Below, one piece after another: positions 27,252 through 37,134 of a stretch of 64,000 bases of DNA. The notes beneath the pieces are model-generated. The model saw nothing but the letters and a program-made list of their open reading frames with translations. It was not told the DNA's origin and ran no database searches. This DNA comes from Pseudomonas sp. (GTDB taxonomy: Bacteria > Pseudomonadota > Gammaproteobacteria > Pseudomonadales > Pseudomonadaceae), in the NCBI GenBank assembly GCA_007713455.1, contig VMRT01000004.1:306995-370994 (forward strand). Reading direction: 5' to 3'. Each line of letters opens with the position of its first letter. Position 1 is the stretch's first letter. A program made the translations under genes and the position numbers.

Positions 27252-28142
27252 TCAATCGCCCGAGTGCTCGCGCAGGCGCGCAATGAACCGCTCCGCCGAC
27301 ACCGGCAAATCCTCGCTGACGGGCCGCAGCAAGTAGGTTGTGATGACTGCGGAATCCATGGCCAGGGGGCGGATCACCACATCGGGGCGCAGGCTCGCCG
27401 CGATCCTGGTTGCCCTGATGAAGCCAACGCCGTAGCCTGCACCGACCAGGGTGAGCATCATGTCCAGCGAGGACACGTGCTCGGCGATGTCGGGATCACG
27501 CTCCAGCGGTCGCAGGAGCCGCGCCAGTTCACGGTAGTAGCCTTCGTATACCTGTGGGTCGCATAAGACCAGTGGGTAGCTCGCAAGCTGATGCAGCGGA
27601 ACGGCCTTGTGTGAAAGCAAGGGGTGCCGGGCGGGCACCGCGACCACCAGCGAGTCGTGCCAGAGTGGCTCGGTCAGGATGTCATCGCCGACCTCCGCCG
27701 TGTGCGCAAACCCGATCGAGAAGTCGCCCGAGCGCAACCCGCGCAACTGCTCGGCCAGCGGCACTTCGGACAGGCGAATCTCGATCTCCGGCTCCTCCTC
27801 GCGGCAGCGGGCCAGGAGGGCCGACAGCCGGGGATCGATTGCGCCGTCGGACACTGCAATGCGAAGGCTTCCGCTCAGGCCCGCCGCGACCGCCTGAGCG
27901 TTCTCCTGAGCCTGCTTCAGCGCGGCGAACACCCTGCGCACGTCTTGCAGGAAAGTTGCGCCCGCCTCGGTAAGCACCGTACCTCGGCGGTTACGCACGA
28001 AGAGCACCACGCCCAGATCGCCCTCAAGCTCCTTGATGGCGCGGGACAAGGGTGGCTGTTCGATATGAAGGCGCTCGGCGGCCCGTGTGAAGTGCAGCTC
28101 CTCTGCGAGAGCCACAAAGCAGCGAAGGTGTCGCAGTTCCAT
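27252..28142 (-). CDS. LysR-family transcriptional regulator
   Basis: A complete 296-aa LysR protein: winged HTH (FVALAEELHFTRAAERLHIE, PPLSRAIKELEGDLGVVLFV) followed by an effector domain of the catechol/benzoate-regulator (CatR/BenM-like) type. Target unknown. It is divergent from the BREX operon start, so it could influence the shared gap, but nothing in the sequence shows that. Typical of catabolic or cargo regulators carried by integrative elements. Confidence 0.88.
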   Translation of the reverse strand: MELRHLRCFVALAEELHFTRAAERLHIEQPPLSRAIKELEGDLGVVLFVRNRRGTVLTEAGATFLQDVRRVFAALKQAQENAQAVAAGLSGSLRIAVSDGAIDPRLSALLARCREEEPEIEIRLSEVPLAEQLRGLRSGDFSIGFAHTAEVGDDILTEPLWHDSLVVAVPARHPLLSHKAVPLHQLASYPLVLCDPQVYEGYYRELARLLRPLERDPDIAEHVSSLDMMLTLVGAGYGVGFIRATRIAASLRPDVVIRPLAMDSAVITTYLLRPVSEDLPVSAERFIARLREHSGD

Positions 28143-28369
28143 GGGCCATGCTCCTGTTCCATATCAAGGATCTATTCGCACCAGTTTTCGTCCGCGATGG
28201 CCTGCTGGATGCACCCCATTCCACGCCGTTCCTGGTGCGCTCCGCTGGGCTGATTGCCTACTCGTCCACGTCAGATCACTCATTTGCGCCTCAAAAAATG
28301 GTTATCATAATGCAGCGCACTAGCAAACCAGCTTGGATTTATAGACGTCTTTTCAAGCAGCTCATATAC

Positions 28370-28381
28370 TTTCTGCAGAAA
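28370..28381. promoter_or_regulatory. Palindrome upstream of the BREX operon
   Basis: TTTCTGCAGAAA is a perfect 12-bp palindrome 39 bases upstream of the WYL regulator, immediately followed by a second half-like copy (TCTGCA). WYL regulators of BREX loci (BrxR) bind dyads in their own promoters, so this is a candidate operator. The rest of the gap (28143-28369) is comparatively A/T rich and shows no gene. Confidence 0.45.
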
Positions 28382-28420
28382 TCTGCATAAGCATTCGCTA
28401 ACCCGAACGAGCCAACCAAG

Positions 28421-29335
28421 ATGCCCCACGAACAGCTTGCCGATCTAACCCAGCCACAGCGTGACCGGCTCGCGTTCGTGGAGTTGCGCGTGCGCTTCAT
28501 TGGGGAGATGCGCCGCCAGGACTTGGTCGCGCGGTTTGGTATCCAGTCCGCTGCTGCGTCCAGGGACCTGGCGCTGTACAAGGAAATCGCCCCCGGCAAC
28601 ATCGACTACGACGGCAAAGGCAAGTTCTACGTCCTCGGCCCGAGCTTCCAGCCGATCTTCGATTTCCCGCCCGAGCGGGTGTTGTCGTGGCTGACGCAGG
28701 GTTTTGGCGACGGTGAACCGATGCGCATCAAAGCCTGGGTGGCCAGCGAGAGCCCGTCCCGGCTCACCCACCCTGACCTGGACATCCTGGCGAGCGTGAC
28801 TCGTGCCATCCACTACGAATGCCCGATGGGGATCGAGTACCACTCCATCTCCAGTGGCCGCACCGTGCGGGAGATCGTCCCGTTCGCGCTGATCGACAAC
28901 GGCCTGCGTTGGCACGTCCGCGCCTTCGACCGCAAATCGCAGGAGTTCCGGGATTTCGTTATCACCCGCATCAAGCGCCCTGTGGTGCGCAAGGGGCAGC
29001 CCGTGGCGCCCCACGAAATGAACGATCAGGACATTCAGTGGACCCGGATCGTCGAGCTGGAGCTGGTTCCTCACCCGGATCAACCCCGGCCAGAAATCAC
29101 CGAAATGGACTACGGCATGCGGGGCGGTGTGCTGCACATGAAGCTGCGGGCCGCCACGGCTGGCTACATCTTGCGCAAATGGAGTGTGGACTGCTCCCCC
29201 GACCACAATCTGCGCGGCCCCGAGTACCGGCTTTGGTTGAGGAACCACCTCGCCATCTATGGTGTGCGCAGCGCGGTGCTGGCGCCGGGTTATCGCTCCC
29301 CTGATCAACAACGACTCGAAGCCGAGACGGACTGA
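28421..29335 (+). CDS. brxR: WYL-domain regulator, BrxR-like
   Basis: The 304-aa protein has an N-terminal winged HTH (LVARFGIQSAAASRDLALYK), a central WYL domain (MGIEYHSISSGRTVREIVPF, RWHVRAFDRKSQEFRDFVITR) and a C-terminal extension, the layout of BrxR-type repressors at the head of defence islands. It is likely a repressor of the operon that follows. The stop at 29335 is 4 bases before the brxF start, so it is cotranscribed. Confidence 0.85.
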   Translation: MPHEQLADLTQPQRDRLAFVELRVRFIGEMRRQDLVARFGIQSAAASRDLALYKEIAPGNIDYDGKGKFYVLGPSFQPIFDFPPERVLSWLTQGFGDGEPMRIKAWVASESPSRLTHPDLDILASVTRAIHYECPMGIEYHSISSGRTVREIVPFALIDNGLRWHVRAFDRKSQEFRDFVITRIKRPVVRKGQPVAPHEMNDQDIQWTRIVELELVPHPDQPRPEITEMDYGMRGGVLHMKLRAATAGYILRKWSVDCSPDHNLRGPEYRLWLRNHLAIYGVRSAVLAPGYRSPDQQRLEAETD

Positions 29336-29339
29336 TGGG

Positions 29340-29813
29340 ATGAGCATGCTCGCAAAACTGGAACGACTCATCGGCGAAATCGGCGACATCAACAGCAAGT
29401 TGATCCTACTGGTCGGCACCAGCCGCAGTGGCAAGACCCAACTGCTGCGCCAGCTCAGCGCCAAGCTCAACATCGAGCCGCTCAACGTCGGCCTGGAGCT
29501 GGGGCGTCGCCTGGCCGCCACGCCGAACAACAAACGCGGCTTCTCAGCAGGCGAACTGCTGCGCGAGATCGCGCTGCTTGAACAATTCGGGGAACGAACC
29601 GAAATCCCGCTGCTGCTCGACAACCTGGAGTTGCTGTTCGAGCCCAGCTTGCAGATCAACCCGCTTGACCTCGTCAAGCGGCTGGCGCACTCCAAGCGCG
29701 TCGTGGCCGTCTGGCCTGGCGAGTTGCGCGGTGATCGGCTGATCTATGCCGACATGAGCCATCCAGAACACCGTGACTACAGCCAGGACGGTGTGGTCGT
29801 ACTCGAAATTTGA
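29340..29813 (+). CDS. brxF: BREX-3 P-loop protein BrxF
   Basis: A 157-aa P-loop protein with Walker A GTSRSGKTQLLRQL at about residues 22-35 and LLLDNLELLFEPS as the Walker B-like strand. Size, position and the start (KLERLIGEIGDINSKLILLVG) fit BrxF, the small ATPase specific to type 3 BREX. The ATG at 29340 was chosen (29346 also possible); the frame upstream to 29259 overlaps the regulator. Its exact role in BREX is not established. Confidence 0.8.
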   Translation: MSMLAKLERLIGEIGDINSKLILLVGTSRSGKTQLLRQLSAKLNIEPLNVGLELGRRLAATPNNKRGFSAGELLREIALLEQFGERTEIPLLLDNLELLFEPSLQINPLDLVKRLAHSKRVVAVWPGELRGDRLIYADMSHPEHRDYSQDGVVVLEI

Positions 29814-29848
29814 CCGAATTTACGAAAACTGCGGGAAGAGAGAAGCAT

Positions 29849-32800
29849 ATGGGTACGAACATGAAATACGGAGATTTGATCCAGTTCGAGCAGATCGAGT
29901 CAGTCATTCAACTGCTCGATGCCGGACGCCCGGACGAAGCCAAGAAGCTCGTCGCGACCTATGTCATCTCCGACGACATGGCCGCGCGAATCTCCAAGCT
30001 CATGGTTCCCCAGCTCAGTTTCGAGGATTCGGTCGATCACAAGGGCGTGCTGATCGTCGGCAACTACGGCACCGGTAAATCGCACTTGATGTCGGTGCTG
30101 TCGCTGGTGGCAGAAGACGCCGCTTATGCGCCGATGATTCGCCACCCCAAGGTCGCCGAGGCGGTTGCCTCCATCGCCGGGAAATTCAAAGTTCTTCGCA
30201 TCGAGGTGGGCGGTCTGGAAATGCCGCTGCGCCAGGTCATCACCCAGCAGCTTGAGCGCTTCCTCGACAAACTGGGCGTCAGCTACAGCTTCCCGCCAGC
30301 AGATCAGGAACTCAACAACAAAGAGTCTCTTGAAGAAATGATGGCCGCTTTCCATGAGGTCTACCCAGACCAGGGCCTGCTGCTGGTGGTCGATGAGTTC
30401 CTGGAATACCTGCAATCGCGCAAGGACAACGAACTGATTCGCGACTTGGCCATCCTGCGGCAGATCGGCGAAATCACCAAACATCTGAAGTTCCGCTTCG
30501 TGGCCGGTGTGCAGGAAGCCATCTTCGACAGCGTGCGCTTCCAGCATGTGGCCGACAGCATGCGCCGGGTCAACGAGCGCTTCACCCAAATTCTCATTGA
30601 CCGTCAGGACGTCAGCTTCGTCGTCTCCGCGCGCCTGCTCAAGAAGACTGCCGACCAGCAGAACAAGATCCGCGAATACCTCACGCCGTTCGCCAAGTTC
30701 TACGGCTCCATGAACGAGCGCATGGACGAGTACGTGCGGCTGTTCCCGGTGCATCCGGACTACCTGAAGACCTTCGAGCAGATCCACTTCACCGAGAAGC
30801 GCGGCGCGCTCAAGACCATCGAGGCCGCCATGCTGGCCATCCTCGACCAGGAAGTGCCCGCCGACAAGCCGCTGTTCATCAGCTACGAGAGTTTCTGGAA
30901 CACCATCAAGGCCAACTCGGTCTTGCGCGCCGACCCGAACATCAAAGAAGTCATGCGCGTCTCCGAAGTGCTGGAGTCGCGCGTGCAGCAGGCCTTTACG
31001 CGCCCGGCCTACAAGCCGATGGCGCTGCGCGTCATCAATGCGCTGGCTGTGCACCGCTTGACCACCGGCGGCGACATCCACATTCCGATCGGTCCCACCG
31101 CCGCCGAGCTGCGCGACGCCCTGTGTCTGTTCCAGCCGGGCGTGGAGGACATGCCGGGCGACCCCGCCGAGAACCTGCTGTCGATGGTGCAAACCGTGAT
31201 GCGGGAAGTGCTGAAGACCGTCAACGGCCAGTTCATCTCCAAGGCCCCCGACACCGAGCAGTACTACCTCGACCTCAAGAAAGACATCGACTACGACGCG
31301 CAGATCGAAAAGCGCGCCGAAGCTCTGTCCGACGATGCGCTGGACCGTGCTTACTACAGCGCCGTCAAAGCGCTGATGGAGTGCAGCGACGACCTGCGTT
31401 ACCCCGGCTTCCAGATCTGGCAGTACCAGCTCGAATGGCAAGAACGCCGTGTCGAGCGCATGGGCTACCTGTTCTTTGGCGCGCCGAATGATCGGCCCAC
31501 GGCCCAGCCGGAACGCGATTTCTACGTTTACTTCATCCAGCCTTTCGACAAACCGAAGTTCAGCGACGCCAACCTGTCGGATGAGGTCTTCTTCCGCCTC
31601 ACCGGGTTGGACGACGATCTCAAGCGGCACCTGTCGTCCTACGCAGCGGCGCTCGATCTGGCCTCCACCGCCAGCGGCGGCGCCAAGGCCATCTACCTGT
31701 CCAAGGCGCAGGACTTTCTGCGTGCCATGAGCAAGTGGCTGCAGGAAAAGCAGATGACCGCCTTTGAGGTCACCTACCAGGGCAAGAAAAAGAACCTGCA
31801 GGACTGGGCCAAAGGCGTGTCGCTGCGTGACCGGGCGCGCCTCGGTGCGGACGAGCGCATCAACTTCCGCGACGTGGTGAACGTTATTTCGGGCCTGGTG
31901 CTGGGCCAGCGTTTCGGCGATCTCGCGCCGGAATACCCCAGCTTTTCCGTGCTGGTCACCGAGACCAACCGCAAGCAACTGATCGGCAACGCACTGCGCA
32001 CTCTGGCCGGCGGTACGCGCACCAAGGATGCCGCAGCCATTCTCGATGCGCTGGAACTGCTCGATGGCGACCGCGTCGATCCGGCCAACTCCCGCTACGC
32101 GCAGGAAGTGCTGAACCGGCTCAAAGCCAAGGGCCACGGCCAGGTGCTCAACCGCAACGAACTGCTGTCAGGCTCGTCCGACATTGAGTATTTCGCACCG
32201 ATCAAGTACCGGCTGGAACCCGACCTACTGGTCACCGTGTTGGGCGGGCTGGTCTATTCCGGTGACATCGTGCTGTCGATCACCGGCGACAAGATCGACT
32301 CCGGCAAGCTGAGCCAACTGGCAGAACGCTCACTGGAGGAACTCAAAGCTTTCAAACACATCGAGGCGCCCAAGGAGATCAACCTCGCCGTGCTGCGCGC
32401 CTTGTTCGAGTTGTTCGACCTGCCGTCCGGCCTGGCGCAGAAGGCCAGCCAGGGCGACATTGAACCGGTCATCAAGCTGCAGGAGAAAGTCAGCGCCCTG
32501 GTGCCGCGCGTGCTCAAGGCCGGCTCCGACCTGCAGCAAGGCAAGCTCGGTTTCTGGGGCCAGAACCCGCTGCGTGAGGAAGAAGCCAAGGACTGGTACG
32601 CCCGGCTCGATTCGCTGAAGAAGTTCACCGAGTCGCTGACACCCTACAACACTGTCGGCAAGCTCAAGAACCTGCGCGTCACCGAGGAAGACCTGGACGG
32701 CCAGAAAAAGAACCTGGAAATCCTGGCTGCCGTCGAGCGTCTGCTCGAACTGGTGGCGGAGCTGGGCAGCACGGCGTCCTACCTCTCGCAGGCCGAGATG

Positions 32801-33601
32801 GTGCTGCCCGCCGAGCACCCGTGGCTGAAACAGGCTGAGGCGGCCCGCAAGGCCATCTTCGAGAAGATCAGCCAGGACCGCAGCGCCGAGCACGCCGCCC
32901 TGATCTTGGGTAATGGCCGGCAGACGCTGGCCCAGCTCAAGAAGGACTACATCACCGCCTACATCGCCAGCCACAGCAAGGCGCGCCTCGGCGTGGCCGA
33001 GGACAAGACCCGCAACGCTCTGCGCAAGGACGACCGCCTGCAGGCGCTGCGCGTGCTGGCCGGCGTATCGCTGATGCCCACCAGCCAGCTCACCGCCTTC
33101 GAGGAATCCCTCAACGGCCTGAAGAGCTGCTCATCGCTGGATGAGCCGACGCTGGTCACGACCGCCGTCTGCCCGCACTGCCAGTTCCGCCCGGCTGCCG
33201 AACAACTGGAGCTGCTGCCCGCCGCCAACCGCCTGCACAAGCTGGATGATGACCTGGATGAGTTGCTGGCCAACTGGCAGCAGACCCTGCTGGAAAATCT
33301 GGAAGACCCGTTCACCCAGGACAGCCTCGGCCTGTTGCCCGCAGCAAGCAAGAAACTGATCGACGCCTTCCTGACCTCACGCAAGCTGCCGGAGCCCTTG
33401 ACTCAAGAGTTCGCCAACGCCGTGCAAGAGGCCCTGTCGGGGCTGGAGAAGATCGCTGTCAAGGGTGACGAGATCAAGCAGGCACTGCTGCAAGGCGGCT
33501 CGCCGGCCATGCCGGATGAGCTGCGCAAGCGCTTCGATGCCTTTATGAACGAACGCTGCAAGGGCAAGGATGCCACCAAGCTGCGCTTCGTGATCGAGTG
33601 A
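29849..33601 (+). CDS. brxC: BREX ATPase BrxC (DUF6079-like, PglY type)
   Basis: A 1250-aa protein with an N-terminal AAA-type ATPase (Walker A GNYGTGKSHL at 71-80; Walker B GLLLVVDEFLEYL), then a long mostly helical region and a C-terminal zinc-knuckle-like CPHCQF. BrxC is the large essential ATPase of BREX, thought to assemble with the methylase and PglZ on DNA. The ATG at 29849 has a GGAAGAGAGAAG upstream; an in-frame TTG at 29810 overlapping brxF is the alternative. Confidence 0.85.
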   Translation: MGTNMKYGDLIQFEQIESVIQLLDAGRPDEAKKLVATYVISDDMAARISKLMVPQLSFEDSVDHKGVLIVGNYGTGKSHLMSVLSLVAEDAAYAPMIRHPKVAEAVASIAGKFKVLRIEVGGLEMPLRQVITQQLERFLDKLGVSYSFPPADQELNNKESLEEMMAAFHEVYPDQGLLLVVDEFLEYLQSRKDNELIRDLAILRQIGEITKHLKFRFVAGVQEAIFDSVRFQHVADSMRRVNERFTQILIDRQDVSFVVSARLLKKTADQQNKIREYLTPFAKFYGSMNERMDEYVRLFPVHPDYLKTFEQIHFTEKRGALKTIEAAMLAILDQEVPADKPLFISYESFWNTIKANSVLRADPNIKEVMRVSEVLESRVQQAFTRPAYKPMALRVINALAVHRLTTGGDIHIPIGPTAAELRDALCLFQPGVEDMPGDPAENLLSMVQTVMREVLKTVNGQFISKAPDTEQYYLDLKKDIDYDAQIEKRAEALSDDALDRAYYSAVKALMECSDDLRYPGFQIWQYQLEWQERRVERMGYLFFGAPNDRPTAQPERDFYVYFIQPFDKPKFSDANLSDEVFFRLTGLDDDLKRHLSSYAAALDLASTASGGAKAIYLSKAQDFLRAMSKWLQEKQMTAFEVTYQGKKKNLQDWAKGVSLRDRARLGADERINFRDVVNVISGLVLGQRFGDLAPEYPSFSVLVTETNRKQLIGNALRTLAGGTRTKDAAAILDALELLDGDRVDPANSRYAQEVLNRLKAKGHGQVLNRNELLSGSSDIEYFAPIKYRLEPDLLVTVLGGLVYSGDIVLSITGDKIDSGKLSQLAERSLEELKAFKHIEAPKEINLAVLRALFELFDLPSGLAQKASQGDIEPVIKLQEKVSALVPRVLKAGSDLQQGKLGFWGQNPLREEEAKDWYARLDSLKKFTESLTPYNTVGKLKNLRVTEEDLDGQKKNLEILAAVERLLELVAELGSTASYLSQAEMVLPAEHPWLKQAEAARKAIFEKISQDRSAEHAALILGNGRQTLAQLKKDYITAYIASHSKARLGVAEDKTRNALRKDDRLQALRVLAGVSLMPTSQLTAFEESLNGLKSCSSLDEPTLVTTAVCPHCQFRPAAEQLELLPAANRLHKLDDDLDELLANWQQTLLENLEDPFTQDSLGLLPAASKKLIDAFLTSRKLPEPLTQEFANAVQEALSGLEKIAVKGDEIKQALLQGGSPAMPDELRKRFDAFMNERCKGKDATKLRFVIE

Positions 33602-33637
33602 TGCCATGACTCTGCAAACGAACAGGAAACTGCTGCC

Positions 33638-35008
33638 ATGAGCAACACACTGAAAGTCAGGGACGACCACGCCCCTATCTGCTTCGAAGCAAGCGCCGAG
33701 GATGCCGGCAAGTTCAAGCTTTGCGAAGGCGCAGAAGCCTCCTGGCTAACTCAGAGCCAAAATTTCGACATCAAGGTGTTGCGAAGCCGTGTCGAGCCTT
33801 GGCTGACCGCCTTATTTCAGTCGGAGCATCTTTCGCTGCTTGCTGGCTCAGGATTGACCCATGCCGTGCACCATCTGGCGACAGGCAAGCCAGCGGCTGG
33901 AATGAACCAAGTAACCCTGACCATCTACGAGGATGCAATCAGGAAAGCAGCGAAAGAAGCCGCCCAAAGATCAGGCCGGGAAACGGGTAATCTGGAAGAC
34001 CAGCTTCGCGCCGCCAACGAATTGCTGCGAGGGCTAGAGATACTGGGCAACTCAGCAGAAGCCGAAACTTTGCTGACTGAGCTGACCAGCACGCTGGAAG
34101 ACTTCTCCAAGTCCATCCTCGACAGCGAAGCCGGGATTGCCAGGGCAGATGAAGACAAACGTGAGCAAGCGCTCAATGTGCTGGTCACCTTCCTGATGAG
34201 CTTCGCCAGCCGCACCGGCGTGCGCGACCGGCTGAACATCTTCACCACCAACTACGACCGACTTATCGAAGCTGGGGCCGAACTGGCCGGGCTGCATCTG
34301 CTGGACCGCTTCCTCGGCAACCTCATGCCGATCTTTCGTTCATCGCGGCTGGATCTGGACATGCACTACAACCCACCAGGCATACGCGGTGAACCGCGCT
34401 ATCTGGAGGGGGTCGCTCGCTTTACCAAGCTGCACGGCTCGGTGGATTGGTTGCAGGTCGATAGGGATATCCGCCGCGTCGGGCTGCCCTTCGGCGCCGA
34501 TGATGTCGCGCCCTATCTGCAAGCGCCCGGGCTCAAAGGTGCCAGTGCTCACAAGCTGATGATCTACCCCAATGCCGCCAAGGACCGGGAGACTTCGGAT
34601 CACCCCTATGTGGAACTGTTCCGAGACCTCGCCGCCGCCGTGTGCCGCCCTAACAGCACGTTGATTACCTATGGCTACAGCTTTGGTGACGAGCACATCA
34701 ACCGTGTCATTCGCGACATGCTCACAGTGCCGTCCACCCATCTGGTGATCATTGCCTATAACGATCCGCTTGGCCGCATCATGCAGACCTATCGAGAGTT
34801 GGGACGTCCCTCGCAGATCAGCTTGCTGATCGGCCCCGCTCTGGCTGATTTGCAAATCCTGACCGAAAGCTTCCTGCCCAAGGCCGCTATCGACAAAACC
34901 ACCTTCCGCATGAGCGAACTGCTCAAGCAGCGTTACGGCACCGAAGCCCATCCAGGCCCGGCAGCAGCGAAACCTGGTAGCGATTTTGACGGGGCAGACC
35001 TGGTATGA
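33638..35008 (+). CDS. SIR2-domain protein (defence NADase candidate)
   Basis: The 456-aa protein has a SIR2-like fold: glycine-rich NAD loop LLAGSGLTHAV (about 67-77), the Asn motif FTTNYDRLIEAG (N205) and the His of KLHGSVDWLQ (H266), with ITYGYSFGDEHINRVIRD near the end. All key residues are present. Such proteins deplete NAD+ during phage infection. Its stop overlaps the HerA start by 4 bases; SIR2 plus HerA is a known two-gene antiphage pair. It interrupts the usual brxC-pglX order. Confidence 0.85.
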   Translation: MSNTLKVRDDHAPICFEASAEDAGKFKLCEGAEASWLTQSQNFDIKVLRSRVEPWLTALFQSEHLSLLAGSGLTHAVHHLATGKPAAGMNQVTLTIYEDAIRKAAKEAAQRSGRETGNLEDQLRAANELLRGLEILGNSAEAETLLTELTSTLEDFSKSILDSEAGIARADEDKREQALNVLVTFLMSFASRTGVRDRLNIFTTNYDRLIEAGAELAGLHLLDRFLGNLMPIFRSSRLDLDMHYNPPGIRGEPRYLEGVARFTKLHGSVDWLQVDRDIRRVGLPFGADDVAPYLQAPGLKGASAHKLMIYPNAAKDRETSDHPYVELFRDLAAAVCRPNSTLITYGYSFGDEHINRVIRDMLTVPSTHLVIIAYNDPLGRIMQTYRELGRPSQISLLIGPALADLQILTESFLPKAAIDKTTFRMSELLKQRYGTEAHPGPAAAKPGSDFDGADLV

Positions 35009-37134
35009 GCTTCTCGCCCCTGGCCTACGCCGACTCACTGCGTATCGGCAGCATCGATTTTGTCTCGCCTGACGAAATCAAGGTTCTGCTGGACATCGAA
35101 GCACCCGACAACCTCGCTCTGAACACAGGTACTCCACGGCCGTTCCCGCGGATCAATGGTTATGTCCTCGTGCCTAGTGAGACAGGCTATCTGGTCGCAC
35201 AGGTGGAGTGGATCACCATCGAGCGGTCTCAATACCCCAAGCGCAAGGGCATGCAGGATTTCGGCCTGGTTGATTTGCCTTATCCGCTGCGCAAGATGAG
35301 CCTCAACCCGCTGGGTGGTCTGGCTTACGAGGGTCAGATCGATGGAAAGGAACGCTATTCCTTCCGGCGCGGTGTGGAAGCCTACCCGACGGTAGGCGAC
35401 CCCGTACTGCTACCCACCCAAACCCAGCTACGCGCCATCGTCGAATCCGGCGACAACCGCCGGGTGAAAATCGGCGTCAGTCCGCTAGCCGCCAATGCAG
35501 AGGTCAAGATCGACCCTGATCGCCTGTTCGGTCGTCATCTGGCCGTGCTGGGGAACACCGGCAGTGGCAAATCCTGCTCGGTAGCCGGTTTGATCCGCTG
35601 GTCGATGGAAGAAGCCAGCAAGGCACGCGGCGGAGCTGACCCCAATGCCCGTTTCATCGTGCTCGACCCCAACGGCGAGTACGCCAAGGCATTTGATGGT
35701 TTGGGGAAAGTGCGCGTATTCGCTGTCGAGCCGAAGCCTGACGGTGGCATTGAGCAGCTACAGGTGCCGCTCTGGTTTTGGAACAGCGCTGAGTGGAGTG
35801 CGTTTACCCAAGCCAGCGCCAAGGCGCAACGGCCGACATTGATCCAGGCACTGCGCGCCGTGCGCGACGGTGCGGTGGAAGTCACCGTCACACCAAGCCA
35901 CGACATGCGTCGTTTTCTGCGCACACTGGTTAGCGTGATTCAGATCGAGCGCGCTGCCGGACGCCCCTGGGCTAATTTTCCGCACCCCAAGAACTTCTTT
36001 GAAAAGACCAGGAGGTGGCAGGAAGGCTTGGGGAACGATGCTTCATTCACTGCGGATGAAAATGCGGCGCTGGGCGCAATACGAGACAAGATTACCGCCT
36101 TCGCCAACGCGCGTTCAGGCCAGTACCCAAACTACGATTTCACTGCACCAGAGATCGACGAATTTTTGGGCATGGCTAAGGCCGCCCATGCGGCCTTCGG
36201 CGGCAGCGACACCGACATCTTGCCGATCGATGCGGACGTACCCCGCGCCTTTACTGGCGACCAACTGCTGCGCAGTGTTGAAGCCAATGCAGAACTGCTA
36301 GGCGTCTCGGAATACGTCGAAACAATGCTCATGCGCATTCGAACGATTCTGTCCGATAGCCGCATGAAAACCATCACAGGCAATGCCGATGGTGTGACGT
36401 TGCATGACTGGCTGGCCAACACCATCGGCGACAACCAAGCATCCAACGGAACGGTAACCGTCATCGACCTATCGTTGGTGCCCGCTGAGGTGGTGCACAT
36501 CGTCACCGCCGTTATTGCTCGTATGACGCTGGAAGCCATGCAGCGCTACCGCAAGCTCAACCACGGCAAAACGCTGCCTACCGTTCTGGTGATGGAAGAA
36601 GCGCATACATTTATCAAACGCTACCAGGACGATGCTGAGAACCAGAACTCAGCCGCCATTTGTTGTCAGGTATTCGAGAAAATTGCCCGCGAAGGCCGCA
36701 AGTTCGGATTGGGTTTGGTGCTGTCATCCCAGCGCCCCAGCGAGTTGTCGCCTACAGTGCTGTCTCAATGCAACAGCTACCTGCTGCACCGCATCAGCAA
36801 TGACCGTGACCAGGAATTGGTGCACAAGCTGGTTCCTGACAACCTGCGTGGCCTGCTGCGCGATCTTCCTTCGCTACCTTCGCGCCACGCCATCCTGCTG
36901 GGCTGGGCCTCTGAGTTGCCCGTGCTGGTGCAGATGAATGCCTTGCCTGAAGGCCAACGGCCAAAATCCGATGACCCGGACTTCTGGGCGGTATGGTCGG
37001 GCAAGAAGGAGAACGAAACAGGCGAGATCGAAGCTGTCGAGCGCACCGTGGATTGGACAGCGATTGCAGAGGACTGGCAACAAATAGCACCTGCTCCAGA
37101 CAAGGAAGCATCGGATGAAGGCGGAGCTTCCTAG
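35005..37134 (+). CDS. herA: HerA-like hexameric ATPase (DUF87)
   Basis: A 709-aa HerA/FtsK-type translocase: an N-terminal HAS-barrel-like domain, Walker A GNTGSGKSCSVAGLIRW (about 183-199), Walker B TVLVMEEAHTF (about residue 530) and the motor motifs GLGLVLSSQRPSELSPTVL and RISNDRDQELV. HerA proteins form hexamers and, next to SIR2, make a complex that regulates NADase activity. It is translationally coupled to the SIR2 gene (ATGA overlap) and directly abuts the next gene. Confidence 0.88.
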   Translation: MSFSPLAYADSLRIGSIDFVSPDEIKVLLDIEAPDNLALNTGTPRPFPRINGYVLVPSETGYLVAQVEWITIERSQYPKRKGMQDFGLVDLPYPLRKMSLNPLGGLAYEGQIDGKERYSFRRGVEAYPTVGDPVLLPTQTQLRAIVESGDNRRVKIGVSPLAANAEVKIDPDRLFGRHLAVLGNTGSGKSCSVAGLIRWSMEEASKARGGADPNARFIVLDPNGEYAKAFDGLGKVRVFAVEPKPDGGIEQLQVPLWFWNSAEWSAFTQASAKAQRPTLIQALRAVRDGAVEVTVTPSHDMRRFLRTLVSVIQIERAAGRPWANFPHPKNFFEKTRRWQEGLGNDASFTADENAALGAIRDKITAFANARSGQYPNYDFTAPEIDEFLGMAKAAHAAFGGSDTDILPIDADVPRAFTGDQLLRSVEANAELLGVSEYVETMLMRIRTILSDSRMKTITGNADGVTLHDWLANTIGDNQASNGTVTVIDLSLVPAEVVHIVTAVIARMTLEAMQRYRKLNHGKTLPTVLVMEEAHTFIKRYQDDAENQNSAAICCQVFEKIAREGRKFGLGLVLSSQRPSELSPTVLSQCNSYLLHRISNDRDQELVHKLVPDNLRGLLRDLPSLPSRHAILLGWASELPVLVQMNALPEGQRPKSDDPDFWAVWSGKKENETGEIEAVERTVDWTAIAEDWQQIAPAPDKEASDEGGAS

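Noticed and set aside
29900..32137. Long minus-strand open frame (745 codons) opposite brxC
   Set aside because: It mirrors a gene with clear ATPase motifs and arises from G/C-rich codon bias; it has no recognisable domain or ribosome binding site.
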